From Dethiosulfovibrio peptidovorans (GTDB taxonomy: Bacteria; Synergistota; Synergistia; Synergistales; Dethiosulfovibrionaceae), in the NCBI GenBank assembly GCA_002748665.1, contig PDTB01000021.1:62001-126000 (forward strand): 64,000 nt of DNA, in the 5' to 3' direction. Below the pieces are notes generated by a model, which had not been told where the DNA came from, searched no databases, and saw only the letters and a program-made list of their open reading frames with translations. Position numbers and translations under genes: made by a program. This document shows, in pieces, positions 51,263 through 60,970 of the stretch; the first letter of the stretch is position 1, and each line of letters starts with the position of its first letter.

Positions 51263-52684
51263 ATGGCAATGAAAGAAATAACTCCAGAACAGATCCAGGT
51301 TCTTGAGGAGTTGATAGAGAGGGCTCGCAGGGTTCAGAGCGTCATAGAGAACTATGACCAAGACAAGGTTGATCGTATATGTAGGGCGGTTGCATGGGCT
51401 GCCGGTAATCCAGAGGACTTTGACAGGCTTTGTAAAATGGGCGTCGATGAGAGTGGTGCTGGGGATCGGAATGGGCGTTACGGCAAACGTCATAAGATTC
51501 TCGGAGTTCTCCGGGATGCTCTTAGACAGAAAAGTGTAGGTGTCGTAGAGGTCAATAGTGAAAAGGGGATTGCGCGGTACGCTAAACCAGCTGGACTGAT
51601 CACTTCTCTAATCCCCATGACTAATCCAGAGCTCACCCCCATTGTCACTGCCATCTACGCTTTGAAGGCCCGGGATGTTGTTGTTTTCTCGCCACATCCC
51701 AGAACGAAGATGACCACCTTCGAGGTTGTTCGATTGATGCGAGAGGGATTACGGGGCATTGGCGAACCGGAAGACTTTCTCCAGTGTGTTAAGTTTCCCA
51801 CCATGGCTATGGTTAATAAGCTTATTTCTATGGGTGATTTAATAATGGCGACAGGTGGCCCTGCCATGACAAAAGCAGCTCATAGCTCCGGTAAGCCAGC
51901 CTACTGTTCTGGTGCAGGGAACGCTACCGTGATTTTTGATGAGACCACAGATATCGAAATAGCGGCAAAAAATACTAGAATTAGCAAAACATCTGACTTT
52001 GGGTCTGGCTGCTCTGCAGACGGAAATCTCGTGATCTACGGCGGGATATACGATGCCATGATACAAGCTCTGGAAAATGAGGGGGGATACTTGGCCAACG
52101 ATGATGAGAGAGAAATGCTTAAAAAAGCGATGTGGGACGAAGAGGGGCATCGTATTGTTAACACCGTTGCGGTGGCTCCTCAGGAGTTGGCAAGAATTGC
52201 CGGTTTTCAGATTCCCAGTGATCGTAAATTCATAATGGTGGTTGGTGATGGTATAGGCAAAGAATACAACTTTTCAGGAGAGAAACTGACGACCCTTCTT
52301 GCGCTTTATCGTTACGAGGGTGACTTTGAGAATGCTCTTAAAATGATAGATGGGATCTACAAAGTGGGAGGTAGAGGTCACTCCTGCGGTATCTACAGTC
52401 ACGATGATGAGCATATTCACCGTCTTGCTCTGAGGGCTCCCGTGACTCGTATAATGGTTCGACAACCTCAATCTAAGGCTAATGCAGGAAGTGCCGAGAA
52501 TGGTATGCCCATGACATCAAGTATGGGATGTGGAATCTGGGGGGGCAACGTGGTCTCAGAAAACATCGCACTCAAGCATTATATGCAAAGCACCTGGGTG
52601 GCTCGCCCTATAATGAGGGATCAACCCGAAGAAGCGGTGCTATTCGGGGAGTTTTTTGATTCCTCAAAAAAGAGGCTTGTGTAG
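51263..52684 (+). CDS. CoA-acylating aldehyde dehydrogenase
   Basis: The 473-residue protein is of the AdhE-N/EutE/SucD/SauS type. Catalytic Cys250 lies in DFGSGCSADGN, and segments such as GLITSLIPMTNPELTPI, VVFSPHPRTK and ATGGPAMTKAAHSSGKPA are typical of acylating, not carboxylate-forming, enzymes. It would turn an aldehyde from the TPP or lyase step into an acyl-CoA using NAD(P)+. The aldehyde is unknown; sulfoacetaldehyde, succinate semialdehyde and acetaldehyde enzymes are all in this family. Confidence 0.85.
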   Translation: MAMKEITPEQIQVLEELIERARRVQSVIENYDQDKVDRICRAVAWAAGNPEDFDRLCKMGVDESGAGDRNGRYGKRHKILGVLRDALRQKSVGVVEVNSEKGIARYAKPAGLITSLIPMTNPELTPIVTAIYALKARDVVVFSPHPRTKMTTFEVVRLMREGLRGIGEPEDFLQCVKFPTMAMVNKLISMGDLIMATGGPAMTKAAHSSGKPAYCSGAGNATVIFDETTDIEIAAKNTRISKTSDFGSGCSADGNLVIYGGIYDAMIQALENEGGYLANDDEREMLKKAMWDEEGHRIVNTVAVAPQELARIAGFQIPSDRKFIMVVGDGIGKEYNFSGEKLTTLLALYRYEGDFENALKMIDGIYKVGGRGHSCGIYSHDDEHIHRLALRAPVTRIMVRQPQSKANAGSAENGMPMTSSMGCGIWGGNVVSENIALKHYMQSTWVARPIMRDQPEEAVLFGEFFDSSKKRLV

Positions 52685-52789
52685 GCTTTTAAAACTATTT
52701 TTAATGAGAGGCGTTTGGATCTACCTCTTTTATATTTGGTAGTTCGACTCTTAGAATCGAAGAGCCGGCGTAGTGAGGAGGTCTTTTAC

Positions 52790-53797
52790 ATGAAGCGACT
52801 AATCCCTGTTTTAAGTGTTTTCCTCTTTTTGGGACTTTTAGTTGCTGCTCCTGTCTCTGCTAAGTATCCAGATAAAAATATTAACGGTTACATTTCTTGG
52901 GGGGCTGGTGGTGGAACGGACAACGCGTCCAGAGCCTTAACTCCTCTGGTGGAAAAGATTATAGGCGGTAAAATTGTTTTGCAAAACAAGCCAGGGGCTG
53001 CTGGGGCTCTAGCCACTACGATGGTGGCTAATTTACCTGCTGATGGTTACTCCATTCTTTATAATGCCGAAGGTCCAGCACTTTACAAAGTCCTTGGATT
53101 GGGTACATACGATTACAATGATTTTGAAACGCTGTGTCTCATGGTTTTTGGTGTTGACGTAATATGTGTCAATCCGAAAACTCCGTACAAAACTCTTCAT
53201 GAGCTTGCGGATGCGGCCAAGGAGAATGCCGGAAAGATTAGGATGGCGTCTACCGGAATCGGAGGTATCCCCTTTGTTATAGCCTCTATGCTCAAGAGTA
53301 TGAAAGGCATAGAGTTCAACTTGGTCGGATTTGATGGTGACGGTTCAGGTATGGCAGCTCTTCTTGGCGGGCACGTGGAGGTCATGCCAATAAGTATGAT
53401 GGGTGCTGGTACTGTGGATTTGATCAAGAGTGGGAAGCTTCGGCCCTTAGCGGTCGTCAGCGATAAGAGAGTCGAACAGCTTCCTGATGTGCCCTCCATC
53501 GTTGAGATTTATCCTGAATTTTCCCAATACCTCCCTATTGGTCACTTCTATGGGGCTTTTGTCAAAAAAGGAACTCCGCAGTCTATAGTTGATACGCTGA
53601 AGGTCGCTTATATGCAGGCTGTTAAAGACCCCTCATTTGTTGATTTTATTAAAAGATTAAATGGTATTCAGCTGGCTATTTCGGGAGCGGAGGCAGATGC
53701 CTTCTTGAAGAAAAATCAATCTAACGTAACGTGGTTACTAGAGGAAGCTGGTGTCACTAAAATTTCACCGGCTGAACTTGGAATTCCCAAACCTTAG
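52790..53797 (+). CDS. Tripartite tricarboxylate transporter binding protein, TctC type
   Basis: The 335-residue periplasmic protein has a signal peptide and the TctC pattern YPDKNINGYISWGAGGGTDNASRALTPLVEK, then VLQNKPGAAGALATTMVA, DGYSILY and GHVEVMPISMMG. TctC proteins usually bind di- or tricarboxylates or related acids. ATG 52790 follows GAGGAGGTC. A hairpin and the TctB and TctA genes follow, so the system is complete. Confidence 0.9.
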   Translation: MKRLIPVLSVFLFLGLLVAAPVSAKYPDKNINGYISWGAGGGTDNASRALTPLVEKIIGGKIVLQNKPGAAGALATTMVANLPADGYSILYNAEGPALYKVLGLGTYDYNDFETLCLMVFGVDVICVNPKTPYKTLHELADAAKENAGKIRMASTGIGGIPFVIASMLKSMKGIEFNLVGFDGDGSGMAALLGGHVEVMPISMMGAGTVDLIKSGKLRPLAVVSDKRVEQLPDVPSIVEIYPEFSQYLPIGHFYGAFVKKGTPQSIVDTLKVAYMQAVKDPSFVDFIKRLNGIQLAISGAEADAFLKKNQSNVTWLLEEAGVTKISPAELGIPKP

Positions 53798-53806
53798 ACC
53801 CCATGT

Positions 53807-53841
53807 AAGGGAGGTACCCTCTCAAAGGAGGGGCCTCCCTT
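53807..53841 (+). terminator. Intercistronic stem-loop after tctC
   Basis: AAGGGAGG-TA-CCC pairs with GGGCCTCCCTT around a short loop. There is no T run. It matches the hairpins after the other two binding-protein genes that precede permease genes. Confidence 0.65.
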
Positions 53842-53861
53842 GGAAAGGAGCTTTGAATTCC

Positions 53862-54326
53862 ATGCCTCAAAAAACGAGTCAAATCAAAAGAAACCCAGGA
53901 GAAGTGTGTTTCGCTGCTTTATTTGTCCTTTTTGGTGTATTGGGATATTACTTTGCTTTGGATATGACCAGCGGTAGCTACTCGTCACCGTCGGTTGCGC
54001 CTAAGATAGCCTCTTCAGTCATTATATTCATGGGGTTTATAGAACTTCGAAAAAGTATAAAAAAACTTAGGAAAAACTTTAAATCCGAGGGGCTTTTTGT
54101 CTTTCTTTTTACTAGGGAAGTCTTCTTTGTGCTTGTGTTGCTGGGGTTATATTCTATCTTTCTACCGGTTCTTCATTTTCCTTTGGGATCATTTCTTTTC
54201 CTTTTGTTTTCTCTTCTTTTTCTCCATCGTTGGAAGGAAATTGGCCTTTGTTTTGCTATATCAGTAGGTACAGTAACAACGCTCGTTGGAATATTTAAGT
54301 ATGTTTTTCAAGTGGTTCTTCCATGA
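53862..54326 (+). CDS. Tripartite tricarboxylate transporter small permease, TctB type
   Basis: The 154-residue protein has four hydrophobic helices (starting VCFAALFVLFGVLGYYFALDM) and the SYSSPSVAPK segment after the first helix, typical of TctB. ATG 53862 lies eleven bases after AAAGGAG. The longer open frame back to 53751 runs through tctC and the hairpin and is not used. Confidence 0.82.
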   Translation: MPQKTSQIKRNPGEVCFAALFVLFGVLGYYFALDMTSGSYSSPSVAPKIASSVIIFMGFIELRKSIKKLRKNFKSEGLFVFLFTREVFFVLVLLGLYSIFLPVLHFPLGSFLFLLFSLLFLHRWKEIGLCFAISVGTVTTLVGIFKYVFQVVLP

Positions 54327-54364
54327 TTTTAGTTTTTAGATAAGAATGAAAGGGAGAAAAACAG

Positions 54365-55867
54365 ATGGAGCAGCTACACGGTTTTATAGCACCGTTGCTG
54401 AATCCCCAGATGATAGCTCTAGTATGGCTAGGAGTGGTAGCTGGCGTTTGGGTTGGAGCAGTTCCTGGGCTGTCGGTTACCATGGCTAGTGCCCTATTGA
54501 TTTCTTTTACTTTTTCGTGGCAGCTTAACAACGCTTTGGCGTTGATATGTGGCGTTTTTGTAGGGGGTGTGTATGGAGGAGCGATTACGTCAATCCTTCT
54601 CAACATCCCCGGAGCTCCTGCTGCTATCGCTGCTGGATTTGACGGGTATCCTCTGGCTAAAAAGGGAGAGGCGGGCAGAGCCATTGGATTAGTGACAACA
54701 GTATCCATCTTTGGTGGGCTGCTTGGTATAGCTGTCCTGGCGGTTGCTGCTCCTATCGTCGCGAACTTTGCTTTAAAAGTGGCCCCTAGGGATTATTTCC
54801 TTCTTGCTTTGATGGGACTTCTTCTTATTGGAAGTATCGGTAGCGATGATCCAGCCAAAGGGGTACTTGCCGGTGCGGTTGGAGTTCTTCTCAGTATGGT
54901 GGGTATGGATCCTTCGACCGGGGAGCTTCGATATACGTTTGGCAACGTGTATCTGATGGCCGGAATTAATTTTATAACAGCGATGATTGGGCTTTTTGGA
55001 CTCTCGGAAGTTCTTTTTCAGTTAAGGGATCCCTACAAGGCAGCTGTCAAACAGAAACTGAACAAAGTTGTTCCAGATTTGAAAACGTTTTTTAAACACC
55101 TTCCTCTTACGCTTCGGTCTAGTTTGTTGGGGGTTTGGATAGGGGCCCTTCCAGGAACAGGAGGAGATGTAGCTGCTTTGTTGGCCTACGATCAAGCGAA
55201 ACGTTCAGTTGCTCATCCAGAATGTCCTTTTGGGGAGGGAGCAATCGAGGGAGTCATAGCCCCCGAGTCGGCAAATAAGGGCGCTATAGGAGGTGCTTTT
55301 ATTCCCATGCTGACTCTGGGTATTCCAGGTGACGCTGTTACAGCAATCATCATTGGAGCTCTGTTTATTCACGGTCTTAAACCGGGGCCCATGTTGATGA
55401 TCGAAAATCCTGATATTTTTTGGATGGTTATTTCCTTGCTTCTTATGGGAAATATCGCTCTTCTTACTATTGGGCTCTTGAGTGTCAGAATTTTTAGTAA
55501 AATAATAGAGATCCCTAAAAAAATCATTCTTCCTGTTGTAGTCATTTTATCAATTATTGGAACCTATTCAATTCAAAATAGCCTTATGGATGTGTTTTGG
55601 ATGATAGGTTTTGGTGTCTTAGGATATTTCATGAAAATCTATGGCTATAGTACTGCTCCTATGGTTCTAGGTATCATCCTTGGGCCATTACTCGATTCCA
55701 ATTACCGCAGAGCAATGCAGTCCGTTGGAGAGTGTTTTTTACCGTTTATTTTGGATTTTATTAGAAATCCATTATCTCTTTTTCTGACTTTATGTATCGT
55801 GTATTTGGTGATTTCTCAGAGCTCTTGGTGGATAGCTTGGCGTCAACAAAAAAGTTGTGCTAAGTAA
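54365..55867 (+). CDS. Tripartite tricarboxylate transporter large permease, TctA type
   Basis: The 500-residue protein has about twelve helices and the TctA motifs GVVAGVWVGAVPGLSVTMA, ALICGVFVGGVYGGAITSILLNIPGAPAA, DGYPLAKKGEAGRAIG, and GAIGGAFIPMLTLGIPGDAVTA in the second half. It is the channel subunit. AAGGGAG precedes ATG 54365. Confidence 0.92.
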   Translation: MEQLHGFIAPLLNPQMIALVWLGVVAGVWVGAVPGLSVTMASALLISFTFSWQLNNALALICGVFVGGVYGGAITSILLNIPGAPAAIAAGFDGYPLAKKGEAGRAIGLVTTVSIFGGLLGIAVLAVAAPIVANFALKVAPRDYFLLALMGLLLIGSIGSDDPAKGVLAGAVGVLLSMVGMDPSTGELRYTFGNVYLMAGINFITAMIGLFGLSEVLFQLRDPYKAAVKQKLNKVVPDLKTFFKHLPLTLRSSLLGVWIGALPGTGGDVAALLAYDQAKRSVAHPECPFGEGAIEGVIAPESANKGAIGGAFIPMLTLGIPGDAVTAIIIGALFIHGLKPGPMLMIENPDIFWMVISLLLMGNIALLTIGLLSVRIFSKIIEIPKKIILPVVVILSIIGTYSIQNSLMDVFWMIGFGVLGYFMKIYGYSTAPMVLGIILGPLLDSNYRRAMQSVGECFLPFILDFIRNPLSLFLTLCIVYLVISQSSWWIAWRQQKSCAK

Positions 55868-55922
55868 TTATAAATTTATTCTGAATATTAGGGGTTTTAT
55901 AAAAATAATTTGGAGGATTGTC

Positions 55923-56813
55923 GTGATTAAGAATAAGACTTTTTGGGCTGATACAGAATTTTTTGGCCTTCTTGGTCACCCTGTAAGGAAATCGATCTCT
56001 CCGGCCATTCATAACGCCAATTTTAAGTCTCTGGGGCTGAATGCGATCTACACTCCATACGAAACTACAGTTAAAACCCTCCCCAAGGTTATGGATGCTT
56101 TGGAGTCTATGCGTTTTAAAGGACTGAACGTGACCATGCCTCTCAAGCAAGAAATCATACAATACCTTGATGAGTTGGATGAGCTAGCCTCTCTTTGTGA
56201 TTCCGTCAACACAATTTACTGGAGGAATGGGAAAGTTTGTGGTTCAAACACTGACGGAATTGGTTTTGTTCATGCTCTGAAGACGCAGGGCGAGTTTGAT
56301 CCTGTAGGGAAACACTGTCTTCTCTTTGGGGCTGGAGGGGCAGCGAGAGGTGTCGCTTTTGCTTTATGTGGTGCAGGACTAAAATCCATTTCTCTTTGGG
56401 GAAGAAGAGCTGATTACGACATGATTCAAAGATTAGCCAGTGACCTGAATGCGTATCGTTCGGATGTTTGTAAGGTCCAATCCACTGAACCTGGATATAT
56501 TCCGCGACTCCTTAAAGAAAATGAATTGGTCATAAATGCAACTCCCGTGGGTATGGCACCCAGCATTGATAATGTCATATTTGATACCTCGTATTTAGAG
56601 AGGCAGCACATGGTTTGCGATTTAGTCTATGTACCCCACGATACACAATTGATACGTGAAGCTGAGGCCAGAGGGGCGAGGACTCTCATGGGCTATTGGA
56701 TGACTATTTGGCAGGGGGTAGAGTCTTTTCGTTGCTGGACTGGGGGCAAGGAGCCTGACGTAGAGGTCATGACTAAGACCATGCTGGAGTACTTGAAGAG
56801 AAAAGAGGAGTAG
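55923..56813 (+). CDS. Shikimate/quinate dehydrogenase-family protein (AroE-like)
   Basis: The 296-residue protein has the substrate site GHPVRKSISPAIHN (Ser24, Ser26), NVTMPLK (Lys75, catalytic) and SNTDGIGF (Asp111, catalytic), then a Rossmann domain with FGAGGAARG and WGRR. The ligand-contact and catalytic Lys/Asp are therefore intact. The family contains biosynthetic AroE and catabolic quinate/shikimate dehydrogenases (YdiB type). The setting with aroD and carboxylate transporters favours oxidation of quinate or shikimate. GTG 55923 follows TTTGGAGG at eight bases; the extension to 55857 overlaps tctA. Confidence 0.85.
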   Translation: MIKNKTFWADTEFFGLLGHPVRKSISPAIHNANFKSLGLNAIYTPYETTVKTLPKVMDALESMRFKGLNVTMPLKQEIIQYLDELDELASLCDSVNTIYWRNGKVCGSNTDGIGFVHALKTQGEFDPVGKHCLLFGAGGAARGVAFALCGAGLKSISLWGRRADYDMIQRLASDLNAYRSDVCKVQSTEPGYIPRLLKENELVINATPVGMAPSIDNVIFDTSYLERQHMVCDLVYVPHDTQLIREAEARGARTLMGYWMTIWQGVESFRCWTGGKEPDVEVMTKTMLEYLKRKEE

Positions 56814-56815
56814 TC

Positions 56816-57724
56816 GTGTTGTTTAGCGCTCTGCCTGATGAGGTCATTATATGCGAGGTCGGGCCAAGGGATGGTTTGCAGAATGAAAAGATGCTCCTTT
56901 CCGTGGAACAGAAGGTTTCCCTTATAGAAGGCATTGTTGATGCTGGAGCCCAGTGTGTAGAGATTGGGGCCTTTGTCCATCCTAAGGTAGTACCCTCAAT
57001 GGCTGATAGTGACGAGGTTGTGAAGAGGCTTGGTGAAGAACCGTATGGTGTGGAATATAGAGGTTTAGCGCTTAATCTTAGAGGTGTTGAAAGGGCATAT
57101 GAGGCTGGCCTCACTAGAGTCAAAGTATCTGTTTCTGCTAGTCCAACGCATTCGAGGCAAAACAGCAATGCCAGTCCTGAAGAGGTGATGGTTGGTTTTG
57201 AAAGATGTGTTGCTTTTTGCCTTGAAAAGGGCGTCGGCCTGAGTGGGGCGATCTCGACGGCTTTTGGCTACTCTGTGGAAGGAGTTATTCCTCTAGATTC
57301 TATCTATCCTATCGTCGATGCCTATCTCAATCTGGGAGTAAGTGAAATATCCATGTCGGATACCACGGGAATGGCCCATCCTAAGCAGGTTTACCAATAT
57401 ATGAGTGCACTCATCAATCGTTATCCCTCTGTTACTTGGACGGCCCATTTTCATAATACGAGAGGAATGGCGTTGGCCAACATATATGCTGCTTTGAACG
57501 CTGGAGTGTCTCATTTTGATTCCTCTTTCGCTGGACTGGGGGGATGTCCTTTCGCTCCTGGAGCATCAGGTAACGTAGCCACTGAGGATGTTGTCAACAT
57601 GTTGGAAACTATGGGGGTCAAGACTGGATTCAATATCGATAAAGTTCTTGCCGTGGCCAGAATGGTTGAGGGCTATGTTGGACACCCTGGGGATAGCTTC
57701 ATGCTGAAGGTTTGTCAACGCTAA
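56816..57724 (+). CDS. Hydroxymethylglutaryl-CoA lyase-like aldolase
   Basis: The 302-residue TIM barrel has CEVGPRDGLQNEK (about 13-25; Arg and Asp of the active site), a metal-binding HFHNTRG, and GLGGCPFAPGASGNVATEDVV with the conserved active-site Cys. These are the HMG-CoA lyase signatures. The enzyme would cleave a 3-hydroxy-3-methylglutaryl-CoA-like thioester to acetyl-CoA plus an oxoacid, plausibly the last carbon-carbon cleavage of the cluster's pathway. GTG 56816 lies two bases after the aroE-like stop. Confidence 0.88.
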   Translation: MLFSALPDEVIICEVGPRDGLQNEKMLLSVEQKVSLIEGIVDAGAQCVEIGAFVHPKVVPSMADSDEVVKRLGEEPYGVEYRGLALNLRGVERAYEAGLTRVKVSVSASPTHSRQNSNASPEEVMVGFERCVAFCLEKGVGLSGAISTAFGYSVEGVIPLDSIYPIVDAYLNLGVSEISMSDTTGMAHPKQVYQYMSALINRYPSVTWTAHFHNTRGMALANIYAALNAGVSHFDSSFAGLGGCPFAPGASGNVATEDVVNMLETMGVKTGFNIDKVLAVARMVEGYVGHPGDSFMLKVCQR

Positions 57725-57773
57725 TATGAACATGAATGTTATTTGTCAGTTATGAATGAAGGGCGGCTTGACG

Positions 57774-58946
57774 ATGAAACAAATCTCGATAGGTATCATT
57801 GGGAGCGGTTTTGCATCTCATCTTCACTGTAAATATATGTCTCAGGTTGCTGGGGTATCTCTTCGGATGAAATCTATAGCAGATATTGATCTCGAAAAGG
57901 CTAAGAATGTCGCGGATCTGTATGGATTTGATTCCTACTACGAGGATTACAGGCGTATGTTGGATGATCCAGACATAGATGTTATCCACATTTGTACGCC
58001 ACCTTTTTTGCACTCTTCCATGGTTTCGGAGGTCTTGTCGTCTGGTAAACACGTGATCTGTGAAAAACCTCTGACCGGTTATTTTGGAAAAGGAGAAGAT
58101 TGTTCTCTCATTGGCGATACGGTGCCTAAATCGGTGATGTTTGAAGAGGTACAGAAGGAACTTGCCGAGATTGAGGAATCTGTGCGTTTAAGCGATAAGA
58201 TATTCATGTATTCTGAGAATTATGTTTACTCGCCTAATGTTCAAAAAGCAGCTGAAATACTCCATGCTAAAAAGAGTAAAATATTATTTATGAAAGGAGA
58301 GGAGAGTTTAAAGGGATCAACATCTCCTGTTGCTGGCTCTTGGGCTAAGACTGGCGGAGGCTCTCTTATCCGTGTGGGATGTCACCCTCTTGGAGGAATC
58401 TTGTGGCTGAAGAAAGAACAGGCCAAGGCCAGAGCCGAGGTGATCGGGGTGAAAAGTGTATTATGTGACACGGCAAGGCTTACCCCGTTTCTTAGTGATT
58501 ATGAACATAGGCATATCGAAGTTAGACCTGAGGACGTGGAGGATTTTGCCTCTTTGATCGTTACTTTTACGGATGGCACTAAAGCTTTGATCATAGCAGG
58601 AGACGTAATGCTTGGAGGTACAAAGAACTATGTTGAAATATATTCAAACGATTCTGTTTTGAATTGCAAGATAACTCCTTCAAATAATTTGAATAGTTAC
58701 ATACTAGATGAAGATGGTCTTGAGGGGGTGTACATATCGGAGTTATTGCCCTCAAAGATCGGTTGGCAAAGGCCTTTTGTTGCGGAGGGTGTTCTCCGGG
58801 GGTACGTTGGTCAGTTTCAGGATTTCATGGAGTGTGTTGCTACGGGAAGAAAGCCCCTTTCTGATTTTGACTTGGCAAGACAAGTTACGGAAGTGATATA
58901 TGCTGGATACCTCTCAGCTGAAGAGGGCAGGTCGGTAGAGATCTGA
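57774..58946 (+). CDS. Gfo/Idh/MocA-family oxidoreductase
   Basis: The 390-residue protein has the NAD(P) motif IGIIGSGFASHLH near the start, HICTPPFLHSSMV, the catalytic motif CEKPLTG (about 102-108), and the C-terminal GGGSLIRVGCHPLGG with the His that acts in sugar and inositol dehydrogenases. It would oxidise a ring or chain hydroxyl. An insertion after the EKP motif (about 108-130) is longer than in IolG. ATG 57774 follows AAGGGCGG. Confidence 0.85.
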   Translation: MKQISIGIIGSGFASHLHCKYMSQVAGVSLRMKSIADIDLEKAKNVADLYGFDSYYEDYRRMLDDPDIDVIHICTPPFLHSSMVSEVLSSGKHVICEKPLTGYFGKGEDCSLIGDTVPKSVMFEEVQKELAEIEESVRLSDKIFMYSENYVYSPNVQKAAEILHAKKSKILFMKGEESLKGSTSPVAGSWAKTGGGSLIRVGCHPLGGILWLKKEQAKARAEVIGVKSVLCDTARLTPFLSDYEHRHIEVRPEDVEDFASLIVTFTDGTKALIIAGDVMLGGTKNYVEIYSNDSVLNCKITPSNNLNSYILDEDGLEGVYISELLPSKIGWQRPFVAEGVLRGYVGQFQDFMECVATGRKPLSDFDLARQVTEVIYAGYLSAEEGRSVEI

Positions 58947-59080
58947 AAAGTTGCCTGCTCCACGGTGACTGATAAAAGACGTTATGTTGAAGCAATGATT
59001 ATTTTAATTTTGGTCTTTGTGTCTGCTGAGAGGTCGCTGGGCTGTCAGTGCCGTTTAACAGCTTTTCGGAGGTGATGTTC

Positions 59081-59575
59081 GTGAGGATTTTGATATGGCT
59101 GGACGACCACCTTGAGGAGTATGTATTGAGCGGCCTTCTCGTGATGATGGCTAGTATTGTGATTCTCCAGGTATTCATGAGATATGTATTTAACAACTCA
59201 CTATCATGGGCTGAGGAGGCTTCTCGGTATGCTTTTGTTTGGTCTGCCTTAGTTAGCATAGGTTATAGCATTAAACAGAAAAACATATTGAGTGTGGAGA
59301 CGTTGATTGATTTGCTCCCCGTAACTCTCGGGAGGTCTTTAGTAAGGCTGAACAATTGTATTGTGTTCTTTTTCTTCAGTTATATGTTTATTGCCTCGAC
59401 ACCGGTGTTGCAGAAGATTATCAGAAGTAACCAAACAAGTCCGGCTTTAAAAATCCCTATGGGTTGGGTCTATCTGTCTGCGTCGGTAGGTTTCCTTCTC
59501 GCTACTTTACGAGCGGGGCAGCGTTTACAGGTTTATTTTAGACAATCAAACAAAGAGGGGAGGAATGAAGGGTGA
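59081..59575 (+). CDS. TRAP transporter small permease, DctQ type (second system)
   Basis: The 164-residue protein has four helices and the DctQ-like VFMRYVFNNSLSWAEEASRYAFVW segment. GTG 59081 is chosen because CGGAGGTGAT lies immediately upstream at correct spacing; ATG 59075 is within that site. It overlaps the large permease gene by four bases. Confidence 0.87.
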   Translation: MRILIWLDDHLEEYVLSGLLVMMASIVILQVFMRYVFNNSLSWAEEASRYAFVWSALVSIGYSIKQKNILSVETLIDLLPVTLGRSLVRLNNCIVFFFFSYMFIASTPVLQKIIRSNQTSPALKIPMGWVYLSASVGFLLATLRAGQRLQVYFRQSNKEGRNEG

Positions 59576-60861
59576 TTTTGTCGATGCTGATTATTCTCCT
59601 CTTTGGTCTCATTTTAGGGGTGCCTATCGTTGTGGCACTAGGTTTTGCCACGATCCTTCCGTCATTGTTTGATCCGTCTTTTACCGCCAACATACAGTAC
59701 GTTATACGTTCTATAGTCAGTTCGTTGGACAGTACTCCGATGCTTGCAATCCCTCTTTTTATTCTTTCGGGAAATATCATGACTAGGGGAAAAATTTCCG
59801 AAAAACTTTTTAATTTTTTTGCCTATTTTATAGGAGATCGCACGGCTGGGCTTCCTATAACCACCATAGTTACCTGCCTCTTTTATGGAGCTATCTCCGG
59901 GTCAGGGGTTGCCACTACTGCGGCGGTGGGAGGTATGGCTATACCTTTTTTGATATCTCTCGGTTACGACAAAGTTTATTGTGCTGCTTTGATAGCTACT
60001 GCAGGTAGTCTAGGTGTCATCATCCCCCCGAGCATACCGTTCGTAACCTATGGTGTCGTTACTGGTGTATCTATCGGTAGCCTTTTCGTGGCTGGTATTA
60101 TCCCGGGCATCGTTATAGGGGTGAGTCTCATGGTTTATGCCTATATCTATGCTAGGCTCCATGGCGAAGACAAGGAGAGAATAGCTAAGAAAGTTCAGGA
60201 GCTGAGAGCCTGTGAGTTTATAGTTTTGCTGAAGCAAAGTTCTTGGGCACTCTTTGCTCCGGTCATTATTCTTGGGGGAATCTATGGAGGCATAGTAACC
60301 CCTACGGAGGCTGCGGCAGTTTCCGTTTTTTATGCGTTGTTTGTCTGTCTCGTAATTTATAAAAGCCTCTCCTTCAAGGAACTCGGCGCGGTATTGGTAG
60401 AAACGGTAAGATCGTACTCTCCCATAGTTGTCCTCTTGGCCTTAGCGATTGTCTTTGGTCGTATTCTGGCCTTGCTTCAGGCTCCAGTAATGTTGAAGAA
60501 TTTTGTACTCTCAAACTTTGCAGAAAATAAGTACGTTTTTCTTTTGGCTATTGATGTCATTCTTCTTATATTGGGTATGTTCATGGATGTTGGACCGGCC
60601 ATAGCTGTCCTTGCGCCTATGCTCCTGGCCTCTGCAGTCGCCCTAGGCATAGATCCTATACACTTGGGTATCATTATGGTGGTTACCTTAGCTGTAGGCA
60701 TGGCAACGCCTCCCTTTGGAGTGGACCTTTTTGTGGCCGCTCCTTTAATAAAAGAGCCGGTTATCAAAGTAGGGATGAAGGCTGTCCCTTTCATTATGGC
60801 TTTTATTGTTGCCTTGCTTATTATCACATATGCTCCTAGCATGAGTCTGTTTTTTTTGTAG
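59572..60861 (+). CDS. TRAP transporter large permease, DctM type (second system)
   Basis: The 429-residue protein has DctM features: GVPIVVALGFATILP, AISGSGVATTAAVGGMA, LGVIIPPSIPFVTYG, GGIYGGIVTPTEAAAVSVFYA and MATPPFGVDLF. It is clearly a separate paralog of the 43384 permease. GTG 59572 overlaps the stop of dctQ. Confidence 0.92.
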   Translation: MILSMLIILLFGLILGVPIVVALGFATILPSLFDPSFTANIQYVIRSIVSSLDSTPMLAIPLFILSGNIMTRGKISEKLFNFFAYFIGDRTAGLPITTIVTCLFYGAISGSGVATTAAVGGMAIPFLISLGYDKVYCAALIATAGSLGVIIPPSIPFVTYGVVTGVSIGSLFVAGIIPGIVIGVSLMVYAYIYARLHGEDKERIAKKVQELRACEFIVLLKQSSWALFAPVIILGGIYGGIVTPTEAAAVSVFYALFVCLVIYKSLSFKELGAVLVETVRSYSPIVVLLALAIVFGRILALLQAPVMLKNFVLSNFAENKYVFLLAIDVILLILGMFMDVGPAIAVLAPMLLASAVALGIDPIHLGIIMVVTLAVGMATPPFGVDLFVAAPLIKEPVIKVGMKAVPFIMAFIVALLIITYAPSMSLFFL

Positions 60862-60970
60862 TTTAAATTTTGTTTTTAAGGGAGGTAGTTCAAGCTTCAT
60901 TGACCTCAGATTGTTTCTGGAGATCTGCAGAAGGTCTTGGGGGCCATAAAATAAAAGGAGGGTGATTTAG

